A stretch of 11,841 nt of DNA from Thermomicrobiaceae bacterium (GTDB lineage: Bacteria > Chloroflexota > Chloroflexia > Thermomicrobiales > Thermomicrobiaceae), in the NCBI GenBank assembly GCA_007122555.1, contig SKTL01000157.1, positions 1 to 11,841 of the forward strand, in the 5' to 3' direction. The notes beneath the pieces were generated by a model. The model was not told the DNA's origin. It saw only the letters and a list, made by a program, of their open reading frames with translations, and made no database searches. Positions 6,469 through 11,841 of this stretch are shown here, one piece after another. Numbering within the stretch: position 1 is the first letter of the stretch; each line of letters starts with the position of its first letter. The position numbers and the translations under genes were made by a program.

Positions 6469-7023
6469 CTAGCGCTCCTCGCGGGAATCATCCAGGAGCT
6501 GTTCCAGCACGGCCAGACGTTCATCACCTGCTTCGTCTGGCGGCGGCTCATCGCTGCCGCGAAACTCGCTGACGAACCCGGGGCAGTCATCGCCGCACAC
6601 CGGCCTGATCGGCAGCGTCAGTATCGACACCTGGCGGAGCATCTCGGCCAGATCAAGATGATGGCTGTCGTCGATTTCAAACGCGTCGCCATCGTCGTCC
6701 GGCTCGATCGGCGCGCCGCTAATGATATCGATCGTCGGTCGGAACTCCGCTTCGACGTCGCCGCCGTACTCGGTGTCGAACTCTTCCAGGCAGCGGACAC
6801 ATTCCAGTCGCGCCTGCCCGGCCAGCGAGCCGGTCACCAGAATACCATCTGCGATGCGGGTCAGCTTGATCTGCGCCGTTACATCGCGAGCGGTGATCGA
6901 GTCATCGAGCGGCAGCATATCAAGCGAAACCTCATAGCTCCGCTTCGCGCCGACATGTTCTTTGAGAAGCTGGGCGACGTTCAGAACGGTATCATTGTTG
7001 ATCTGTGTGGTTCCTGTGGCCAC
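6469..7023 (-). CDS. yceD: DUF177/YceD family protein
   Basis: This is the YceD (DUF177) family protein that usually precedes rpmF; family members are linked to 23S rRNA or ribosome assembly in bacteria and plastids, without a known catalytic activity. The 184 aa show VSLDML and LTRIADGILVTGSL in the N-terminal half, the conserved pair LECVRCLEEF (Cys75, Cys78), then an acidic region and PVCGDDCPGF (Cys143, Cys147). Many members continue with a second CxxCG-type knuckle after that motif; here the tail is acidic and lacks cysteines. The frame is open to 7164, but I chose GTG at 7023: AGGGG lies 6 nt upstream, and the predicted transcription start near 7072 leaves no room for the upstream ATG at 7068. 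It is the first gene of the fab operon, 74 nt before rpmF. Confidence 0.87.
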   Translation of the reverse strand: MATGTTQINNDTVLNVAQLLKEHVGAKRSYEVSLDMLPLDDSITARDVTAQIKLTRIADGILVTGSLAGQARLECVRCLEEFDTEYGGDVEAEFRPTIDIISGAPIEPDDDGDAFEIDDSHHLDLAEMLRQVSILTLPIRPVCGDDCPGFVSEFRGSDEPPPDEAGDERLAVLEQLLDDSREER

Positions 7024-7078
7024 GCTGCGCCCCTCTCTGTTGTTCACACGCTGCCGTCGCGAGCGCATAAACCCGCCA

Positions 7079-7087
7079 AGTATAGCA
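7079..7087 (-). promoter_or_regulatory. Extended -10 promoter of the yceD-rpmF-fab-accC operon
   Basis: On the minus strand TGC-TATACT (7087-7079) is an extended -10 element with five of six matches to TATAAT. No good -35 lies 16-18 bp upstream, which is usual for extended -10 promoters. Transcription would start near 7072, giving a leader of about 50 nt to the GTG at 7023. It is the only strong promoter I see for the six-gene operon. Confidence 0.6.
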
Positions 7088-7148
7088 TGATGAAGCGATC
7101 TCAACGCAACCTGACTGGGGGAACGATCCGCCGGCGCAGAGCCGGTGA

Positions 7149-7177
7149 TTGCACGCTCAGGCAAAGACTGTTATGTT
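7149..7177 (+). promoter_or_regulatory. Candidate promoter of the 48-aa basic protein gene
   Basis: TTGCAC (7149-7154), a 17-bp spacer and TATGTT (7172-7177), with TG one base before the -10, form an extended -10 promoter reading plus. The start would be near 7184, about 33 nt before the ATG at 7217. It is back to back with the fab operon promoter, about 60 bp away, so the two could share control. Confidence 0.5.
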
Positions 7178-7216
7178 AGCGAATATGCGACTTCTGCACC
7201 GAAAGCGAGGCTGTCG

Positions 7217-7363
7217 ATGAACGGGTTCCGGAGCTTTCTCTACTGGCTGGCGAGATTGATGGGCGATGTCAACGCGGTGAAGCGAGGCCGTGTTGGACGC
7301 CGGATCGGCCGGCGCGTCGCCGGACGAGCGACTGGTCGGGGGCTGGGCCGCCTCTTCCGCTAA
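7217..7363 (+). CDS. Small, strongly basic hypothetical protein (48 aa)
   Basis: I recall similar short basic proteins from GC-rich bacteria but know no function. The N-terminal part (MNGFRSFLYWLARLMGD) is aromatic and hydrophobic and may form an amphipathic helix. From about residue 23 to 48 the sequence is almost only Arg, Lys, Gly, Ala and Val with a repeated pattern of GR and RR (GRVGRRIGRRVAGRATGRG), ending LGRLFR, with no acidic residue there. This would suit binding to RNA, DNA or acidic membrane lipid; that is inference. The ATG at 7217 has GAGG 6 nt upstream and a promoter about 40 bp further up. In-frame codons run on to 7145, but that form has no ribosome binding site. Its TAA (7361-7363) overlaps the stop of the convergent mannosyltransferase gene. 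Confidence 0.72.
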   Translation: MNGFRSFLYWLARLMGDVNAVKRGRVGRRIGRRVAGRATGRGLGRLFR

Positions 7364-8610
7364 CCCGCCCAGTATCCATTGACGAACAGAAACGCTGTCA
7401 TGCCGAGACCGAAGACCGCCGCAACTGCGATCGCGTTGCGGATCGGTTCGGACTGAACTCTGCCCGCCAGAATAAACACCGGAAACAGGATCGCCATGTG
7501 CCGGGCCATTGCGATCGGGGCGCCAGAGAGCGCCGGAACCAGCGCTCCGGCGAGCACCAGCGCTCCGTAACTGGGAAGCACTCGCACCCAGAGATATACC
7601 CCGGCTGCCAGGAAGACCAGGAGCGACCCAACGTCGATCAGGAAATAGAAGCTGTAAAGCTCTGTCATACGCGCGGGGTACTCGAGGTAACCGAGATCGT
7701 CCCCGGTCAGATACTGGAAGAACTGAATGAACGGTTCGGGATCGAAGCTGGTCCGGTTCCAGTGCTCCTGATTCCAGAAGTAGACCCGGAAATCGCCAAG
7801 CCAGACGTGGAGGTAGGCGAGATAGCCGGCGCCGCCGGCAAGCGTCATCCCCGCCCCGGCCCAGGCGCGCAGGTTGAACCGTTGTATCGCTCCCTGCCGC
7901 AGCATCTCCAGCATCAGCGGCACAATCAGGATCAGCCCGATGAGCTTGGTCAATCCGGTGAACATGCCGAAGAGACCAGCGAGCAACCATTGCCCTCGCC
8001 GGGCGTGGTAGAGGGCTCCCGCCATCCCGAAGATGATCAGCGACTCCGCGTAGAACGCGGAAAAAAAGAACGCGGCCGGGAAGATCAGCAGGAAGAAGAG
8101 CGCTCGCCAGGCGGCATCATCCGGATAATCGATGCGAACAAGCTGGTAGATATAGAGCAGCGCGCCGAAAAAGGCCAGGTGCACGACCAGTAGACCGGCA
8201 AATACCTCGTTGCCCGGCAATAGCCAGTCGAACAGACGGGTCAGGTATGGAAACGCCGGAAAAAAAGCGATGTTCGATTGTGCCTCGGGATTGTAGGAAT
8301 ACCCATCCCGGATGACCGTGAGATACCAGCCCGAATCCCAGTGAACGGAGTGTCGCAACAGCTGCCGAAGCTCGCCTGCCCCTTCCCACGGATTCGCAAT
8401 CCCCAGACGGGCCCAGGCGACCGTTACAATCAGTATCGTCATGCGCCAGACGGCGGCCAGGCTGGCGATCAGGAGCACCGTCGTCGCCGTGAGTCCGGGC
8501 GGAGCTGGGGCTGGTTCCCCGATCGGTTTGACGAGTAGTTCCCAGGCGCGCGCTCGCAGCGATCGAGGTGTTTGAGCGGCAGGCTTCGCAGAGGTGTGTT
8601 GCTGCGTCAT
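7360..8610 (-). CDS. PIG-V-type membrane mannosyltransferase, copy 1
   Basis: This 416-aa polytopic membrane protein resembles the PIG-V mannosyltransferases, GT-C fold enzymes that transfer mannose from a polyprenyl-phosphate donor on the outer face of the membrane. Roughly ten hydrophobic segments follow a 40-residue Pro/Ala-rich cytoplasmic head. The motif HWDSGWYLTVIRDGY (90-104) matches the family's WD-x-x-x-Y-x-x-I signature, with Asp92 the likely catalytic acid in the first outer loop; AFFPAFPYLTR (115-125) is the next conserved loop. ALYHARRGQWLLAG and TGLTKLIG are shared with its neighbour. Bacterial members probably build glycolipids or glycans; the acceptor is unknown. It starts 7 nt after the stop of copy 2, so the two are one transcription unit, with AGGG upstream of the ATG. 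The 3' end overlaps the stop of the small plus-strand gene. Confidence 0.8.
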   Translation of the reverse strand: MTQQHTSAKPAAQTPRSLRARAWELLVKPIGEPAPAPPGLTATTVLLIASLAAVWRMTILIVTVAWARLGIANPWEGAGELRQLLRHSVHWDSGWYLTVIRDGYSYNPEAQSNIAFFPAFPYLTRLFDWLLPGNEVFAGLLVVHLAFFGALLYIYQLVRIDYPDDAAWRALFFLLIFPAAFFFSAFYAESLIIFGMAGALYHARRGQWLLAGLFGMFTGLTKLIGLILIVPLMLEMLRQGAIQRFNLRAWAGAGMTLAGGAGYLAYLHVWLGDFRVYFWNQEHWNRTSFDPEPFIQFFQYLTGDDLGYLEYPARMTELYSFYFLIDVGSLLVFLAAGVYLWVRVLPSYGALVLAGALVPALSGAPIAMARHMAILFPVFILAGRVQSEPIRNAIAVAAVFGLGMTAFLFVNGYWAG

Positions 8611-8617
8611 CGCATCC

Positions 8618-9883
8618 CTATCCCGCCCAGAGCCCGTTGACGAACAGGTATGTGATGAAGATCAGGCCCATGCCGAACACGATTGACAGCCCGAGCCGGA
8701 CCGGCTCGGACTTGATCGTCGCGAGCAGGATGAACACGGGAAACAGAATCGCCATGAAGCGGGTGAGCGCCAGTGGCGTACCAGACAGCGCCGGGACCAG
8801 CGCACCGGCGAGCACCAGGGCCCCGTAGCTCGGCCGCACCCGCAACCAGAGATAGACGCCTGCCGCGAGAAAGAGGATCAGCGTCCCCATATCCATAACG
8901 GTGAACATGTCGTGGATCGCGGTGATGTTGGCGGGATACGGGTAGAGCTCCGGCGGATTTCGCATGAGCACGTTGACCAGTAACACAAACGGTTCCAGAC
9001 TGAACGTCTCCCGTAACCAGTTTGACTGAGCTTCGAAGTACTCCCGAAAGTCCCCGTAGCGAATCTGTATCCACGCCAGGTAGCCAACAGCGCCCAACGG
9101 CGTCAGAGCCGCGCCGATGAGTGGTCGCAGATTCTCCCGACTGATCGCCTGTTGCCTGATCACCTCCATCGCTACGGGAATCACCAGGACGATCCCGATC
9201 AGCTTGGTCAGACCGGTGAATATCCCGAACGCCCCGGCGAGCAACCACTGTCCCCGCCGGGCGTGATAGAGCGTCCCCGCAAAGCCGAGCAGCAGCAAGG
9301 ACTCCGTGTACAGCGCGGAGAAAAAGAACGACGCAGGAAACATGAGCGTGAAGAAGAGTGTTCGCCAGGCAACGACATCCGGGTAATCTATCTGCACCAG
9401 TTTGTAGATGTAACTTAGCGCCGCAAGCAGAGCGATATGGACCAGGATCAGGCCGGCCAGCACGTCCGATCCCGGCAGAAGGTGATCCAGAAACCGGATA
9501 CTCATCGGAAACAAGGGAAAGAAGGCGATTGACGATTGCTCGCCCGTGACATGCTGATAGCCGTCCCGGGCGATCGTCAGGTACCAGCCGGAATCCCATC
9601 GCACTGAGTACCGCAGCAGCGAGAGCTGATCGATCTCCTCGGGCCAGGGCTCCACCACGCCGATTCTCGCCCAGACCTCCGAGGCGACGCCGATGGCGGC
9701 GCGCCAGATTGTCAGCGTCACCAGAATGAGACCGATCTTCGCCATGGTGAGTTGCGGCGGAGCGGCTGCGAGACCGTCGCTCCGCCCGATGGCGGTGTCC
9801 CGAACATCTCGCCATTCCGGAATCCACTGCTTGTTTTCCGATTTCGACGGGCGTGCGGTGTGAGCCGAATTCGGTGGCGCCAT
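8618..9883 (-). CDS. PIG-V-type membrane mannosyltransferase, copy 2
   Basis: At 421 aa, this is plainly a paralogue of the downstream gene. Both share, in order, WDSGWYLT (96-103 here), RDGY, IAFFP, YIYKLVQIDYPD, the segment LYHARRGQWLLAG (205-217), TGLTKLIG, YGALVLAGALVPALSG, MAILFPVFIL and the terminal FVNG.WAG. Asp97 takes the place of the putative catalytic acid. About ten membrane segments follow a 45-residue polar head. The copies differ most in the head and in the large outer loop after about residue 280, where acceptor choice might be set. The ATG at 9883 has AGGGG only 1-2 nt away, an awkward spacing, so the start could be later; the next Met (residue 48) sits just before the first helix. 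It is the first gene of the pair and diverges from phoB. Confidence 0.8.
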   Translation of the reverse strand: MAPPNSAHTARPSKSENKQWIPEWRDVRDTAIGRSDGLAAAPPQLTMAKIGLILVTLTIWRAAIGVASEVWARIGVVEPWPEEIDQLSLLRYSVRWDSGWYLTIARDGYQHVTGEQSSIAFFPLFPMSIRFLDHLLPGSDVLAGLILVHIALLAALSYIYKLVQIDYPDVVAWRTLFFTLMFPASFFFSALYTESLLLLGFAGTLYHARRGQWLLAGAFGIFTGLTKLIGIVLVIPVAMEVIRQQAISRENLRPLIGAALTPLGAVGYLAWIQIRYGDFREYFEAQSNWLRETFSLEPFVLLVNVLMRNPPELYPYPANITAIHDMFTVMDMGTLILFLAAGVYLWLRVRPSYGALVLAGALVPALSGTPLALTRFMAILFPVFILLATIKSEPVRLGLSIVFGMGLIFITYLFVNGLWAG

Positions 9884-10027
9884 ACCCCTGCCTGCAAATG
9901 TTCGACGCTATAGATCTGCCGGATTCGGGGAAGTCTATCGTATACCGCCTGATGACGATTCGATGTGGCGGTTTGCTGAAGAGCCCGGGTATCGGGCGCC
10001 GGCGAGCGATGAATCAGGATTGATATG

Positions 10028-10044
10028 CTAACAGAACCTTAACG
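10028..10044 (+). promoter_or_regulatory. PHO-box-like direct repeat CTAACA-N5-TTAACG
   Basis: Two hexamers close to TTAACA lie with an 11-bp repeat unit, the arrangement PhoB/PhoP regulators bind side by side; in Bacillus the PhoP site is TTAACA-like with about 5 bp between. It lies about 85 bp upstream of the phoB start and between the divergent mannosyltransferase and phoBR genes. An inverted GTTAGC follows at 10055-10060. I see no convincing -10 at the expected distance, so its role is unproved. Confidence 0.35.
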
Positions 10045-10065
10045 CTCGGTACGGGTTAGCGTCGG

Positions 10066-10083
10066 CGATGCGATGTAGCATCG
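10066..10083. repeat. Inverted repeat CGATGC-N6-GCATCG before phoB
   Basis: This perfect 6+6 bp inverted repeat with a 6-nt centre ends about 43 nt before the phoB start codon. It could be an operator or a small hairpin in the leader. It does not cover the ribosome binding site GGAG near 10117-10120. Confidence 0.35.
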
Positions 10084-10126
10084 ATATTCGGGGCGCTGCG
10101 AATGCAGCAAGCAGACGGAGTTCGGA

Positions 10127-10828
10127 TTGGCAAAGGTTCTGGTCGTCGAGGATGAGGCGGTCCTTCGTGAGACGATCGCGTACAACCTGAAGAGCGCCGG
10201 ACATGATGTTCAGACGGTTGAAGACGGGGAAGCGGCGCTTTCCGCGGTAAACCAGGTACGACCTGATCTGGTTGTGCTGGACATCATGTTGCCCACGATT
10301 GACGGGTTCGACGTCTGCAGGCAGATTCGCCGGACAAGCTCTATCCCGATTCTCATCCTTACGGCCCGGGATGACGAGATCGACCGGGTCGTCGGGCTGG
10401 AGATCGGCGCGGACGACTACCTGACCAAACCGTTCTCGATGCGGGAGCTCATGGCGCGGGTGAAGGCGCTCCTGCGCCGGCGCGATCTGCTGCAGGATGA
10501 GCTTGCCGCCGGACTTCCGGAATCGCCCGACATTATCCGGACCGGTGATCTGGAAATCGATCTCGGCGCGCATCGGGTGACTGTGGCGGGCAACGAGGTC
10601 AGTCTCAAACCACGAGAATGGGATCTCCTCGTCTTCCTGGCGCGCCATCCGGGGCAGGTCTGTAGCAGTAATCAGATCCTGCAGAATGTCTGGGGAGAGG
10701 ATTTCTTCGGTGATAGCCGGACGGTGGCGGTTCACGTTCACGGGCTTCGCGAAAAGCTGGAGATCGGCCAGGATGGACAGCGGTACATCGAAACCGTCCG
10801 CGGGGTCGGCTATCGGTTCGCAGTCTGA
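10127..10828 (+). CDS. phoB: OmpR/PhoB-family response regulator
   Basis: This transcription factor is switched by phosphorylation from a sensor kinase. The 233 aa comprise a receiver domain (1-118) and an OmpR-type winged helix (about 138-233). Receiver residues are complete: acidic pair Glu8/Asp9, phosphoacceptor Asp52 in VVLDIMLP, Thr79 in LTAR and Lys101 in LTKPF. The output domain shows LKPREWDLLVFLARHPG, the recognition region around TVAVHVHGLREKLE, and the ending YIETVRGVGYRF. The start is TTG at 10127, supported by GGAG 6 nt upstream and by the usual beginning AKVLVVEDE. It lies 15 nt before the kinase gene. The name PhoB is chosen because the partner kinase has the PhoR layout and a PHO-box-like repeat lies upstream; other OmpR-family roles remain possible. 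Confidence 0.85.
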   Translation: MAKVLVVEDEAVLRETIAYNLKSAGHDVQTVEDGEAALSAVNQVRPDLVVLDIMLPTIDGFDVCRQIRRTSSIPILILTARDDEIDRVVGLEIGADDYLTKPFSMRELMARVKALLRRRDLLQDELAAGLPESPDIIRTGDLEIDLGAHRVTVAGNEVSLKPREWDLLVFLARHPGQVCSSNQILQNVWGEDFFGDSRTVAVHVHGLREKLEIGQDGQRYIETVRGVGYRFAV

Positions 10829-10843
10829 GGGATCGAGCGTGTC

Positions 10844-11841
10844 GTGAATCGCGCGTACATCCGGCTTGCCAGCGGCTACGTTCTCCTTATCGGAGTCGTG
10901 TTTCTCATCCTCGGGGTCTACCTGGTGCAGCGTATCAGCGACGCGCAGCACGACGCCTGGCGGAGTGAAATGCGTGGCCAGACCGTCATGCTGGGAACTA
11001 CGGTCGGCCCGACGATCCGGGCGGGAGACGTCGAACTTCTCGAACAGCAGGTTGCGGGCGCCGGCTCCGTCGGCCCGTTCTCCGTTCTCGATCGAGACAG
11101 TCAGCTCCTTGCCGGCAATCCGTTGCGCGATCCCGACCAGCCGGATGTCATGACTGCTCTCGGCGGCGAGTCCGGTTTCGCTGCGTTTCCTCATCCGGAC
11201 TCCGGCATCGAGATGCTCTCCTTCACCGAGCCGATCCAGGCTGACGAAACCGTCATCGGGGTGGTGATTCTGTCAGTTCCTGCGAGCGACGCGCCCGGTA
11301 CCTGGACTCCGCTGACCCGCCTGACGCTGGCGGTGCTCGTGATCTGCGCAATCGGGATCGCCGCGGTGTCGGCGTTCATGCCGCGCATCATTACCCGGCC
11401 GATGGGCGAGCTCATTGACGTCGCCAGGCGCGTCTCACGCGGAGACCTCGGCGCGCGCGCCAACACGGACACTTACGACGAACTCGCCGAGCTTGCCGGA
11501 GCCTTCAACGAGATGACTGCCGAGCTCCGCGAGCAAATGCAGGACATCGATTACGAGCGCGCCAGGCTGGAGGCGATTCTCGAACATCTCAACGACGGCA
11601 TTCTGATCGTCAATCCGCGAGGCGCCGTCACGCTGATTAACCGATCGGCGGAGGAGCTGCTCGGAATCGCGCGTGAACGCGCGCTGGTGCGCACCTATGC
11701 GGAAGTCGTTCGAGATCACGAGCTGGTCGGGCTCATTCGCAACAGCCACCGGCTCTATGATCCCGAACTGCCGTTGCCCAGCCGGTTTATCGAGCTGGGC
11801 AGGCCTCGACGCGCGGTTCAGGCGTTCGCCTACCCGATTTC
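10844..11841 (+). CDS. phoR: PhoR-type sensor histidine kinase, N-terminal part (partial)
   Basis: This is the membrane sensor partner of the upstream regulator; 332 residues are visible and the window ends before the histidine-containing and ATPase domains. From the GTG at 10844: a membrane helix (about 8-28), an outside domain of about 130 residues (29-158) that I cannot place in a named family, a second helix (about 159-179), a HAMP linker (about 180-232, with RPMGELIDVARRVSRGDLGARA and DELAELAGAFNEMT), a short coiled stretch, and a PAS domain from about 241 (LEAILEHLNDGILIVNPRG, then INRSAEELLG). TM-loop-TM-HAMP-PAS is the layout of Gram-positive-type PhoR; WalK-like kinases share it. Ribosome binding is weak (GAGGG about 12 nt upstream), and no other start lies in frame after the phoB stop. 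Phosphate sensing is inference. Confidence 0.85.
   Translation, partial: MNRAYIRLASGYVLLIGVVFLILGVYLVQRISDAQHDAWRSEMRGQTVMLGTTVGPTIRAGDVELLEQQVAGAGSVGPFSVLDRDSQLLAGNPLRDPDQPDVMTALGGESGFAAFPHPDSGIEMLSFTEPIQADETVIGVVILSVPASDAPGTWTPLTRLTLAVLVICAIGIAAVSAFMPRIITRPMGELIDVARRVSRGDLGARANTDTYDELAELAGAFNEMTAELREQMQDIDYERARLEAILEHLNDGILIVNPRGAVTLINRSAEELLGIARERALVRTYAEVVRDHELVGLIRNSHRLYDPELPLPSRFIELGRPRRAVQAFAYPI

Noticed and set aside
6379..7179. 266-codon plus-strand frame opposite the DUF177 gene
   Set aside because: It is antisense to a recognised gene in a conserved operon; the composition is Arg/His-rich and without a domain.
7298..7314. CGCCGG-N5-CCGGCG hairpin inside the 48-aa gene
   Set aside because: It was considered as a terminator for the mannosyltransferase unit, but there is no T-run and it arises naturally from Arg/Gly codons.
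8607..9827. 406-codon frame on the same strand as mannosyltransferase copy 2
   Set aside because: It is a shifted frame inside a recognised membrane protein gene. It is Arg/Gly/Ala-rich with no hydrophobic pattern or motif, and a similar shadow exists over copy 1 (7157-7990).
10028..11194. 388-codon open frame on the minus strand across phoB and the start of phoR
   Set aside because: It is antisense to two clearly recognised genes, its translation is rich in Arg, Asp and Pro without a domain, and GC-rich coding DNA often leaves the opposite strand open.

Overview
The window is ordinary bacterial chromosome, GC-rich and densely coded. My best guess is a Chloroflexota bacterium of the Thermomicrobia type (Sphaerobacter/Thermomicrobium-like). 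The hints are a Thermus-like ba3 oxidase with a tiny subunit IIa, the form of ribosomal protein L32, PIG-V-type mannosyltransferases, and start codons that are GTG or TTG in 8 of 15 genes. This is inference from family resemblance. No rRNA, tRNA, CRISPR array or insertion sequence was seen.

Region 1 (1-1533, minus strand) is the 5' part of a ba3-type cytochrome c oxidase operon. In transcription order it holds a 68-aa two-helix membrane protein, subunit IIa (55 aa, short and GTG-started), subunit II with a complete CuA site, and subunit I, cut by the window edge. The order IIa-II-I is that of Thermus cbaD-cbaB-cbaA. Region 2 (1534-1953) has no convincing gene. It holds a hairpin just after accC, a candidate promoter with a palindrome in its spacer, a second inverted repeat, and scraps of protein-like reading frame.

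Region 3 (1954-7084, minus strand) is a fatty-acid synthesis operon: DUF177/YceD, rpmF, fabH, fabD, fabG, accC. An extended -10 promoter at 7079-7087 drives it. The order is that of the classical yceD-rpmF-plsX-fabH-fabD-fabG cluster, but plsX, acpP and fabF are absent and accC closes the operon. AccC makes carboxybiotin for malonyl-CoA synthesis, FabD loads malonyl onto ACP, FabH does the first condensation and FabG the first reduction.

Region 4 (7149-9883) begins with a 48-aa, very basic plus-strand protein transcribed divergently from the fab operon. It meets tail to tail with two tandem, clearly paralogous polytopic glycosyltransferases of the PIG-V type on the minus strand.

Region 5 (9884-11841, plus strand) holds a two-component system of the PhoB/PhoR type. 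The regulator starts with TTG, and upstream of it lie two TTAACA-like hexamers spaced 11 bp apart, resembling a PHO box. The kinase is cut by the window edge in or just after its PAS domain, before the catalytic core.

No clearly new system is visible. The points most worth a second look are the 48-aa basic protein, the tandem mannosyltransferases beside a possible PHO box, the 68-aa protein of the oxidase operon, and the protein-like debris in the 1534-1953 gap.
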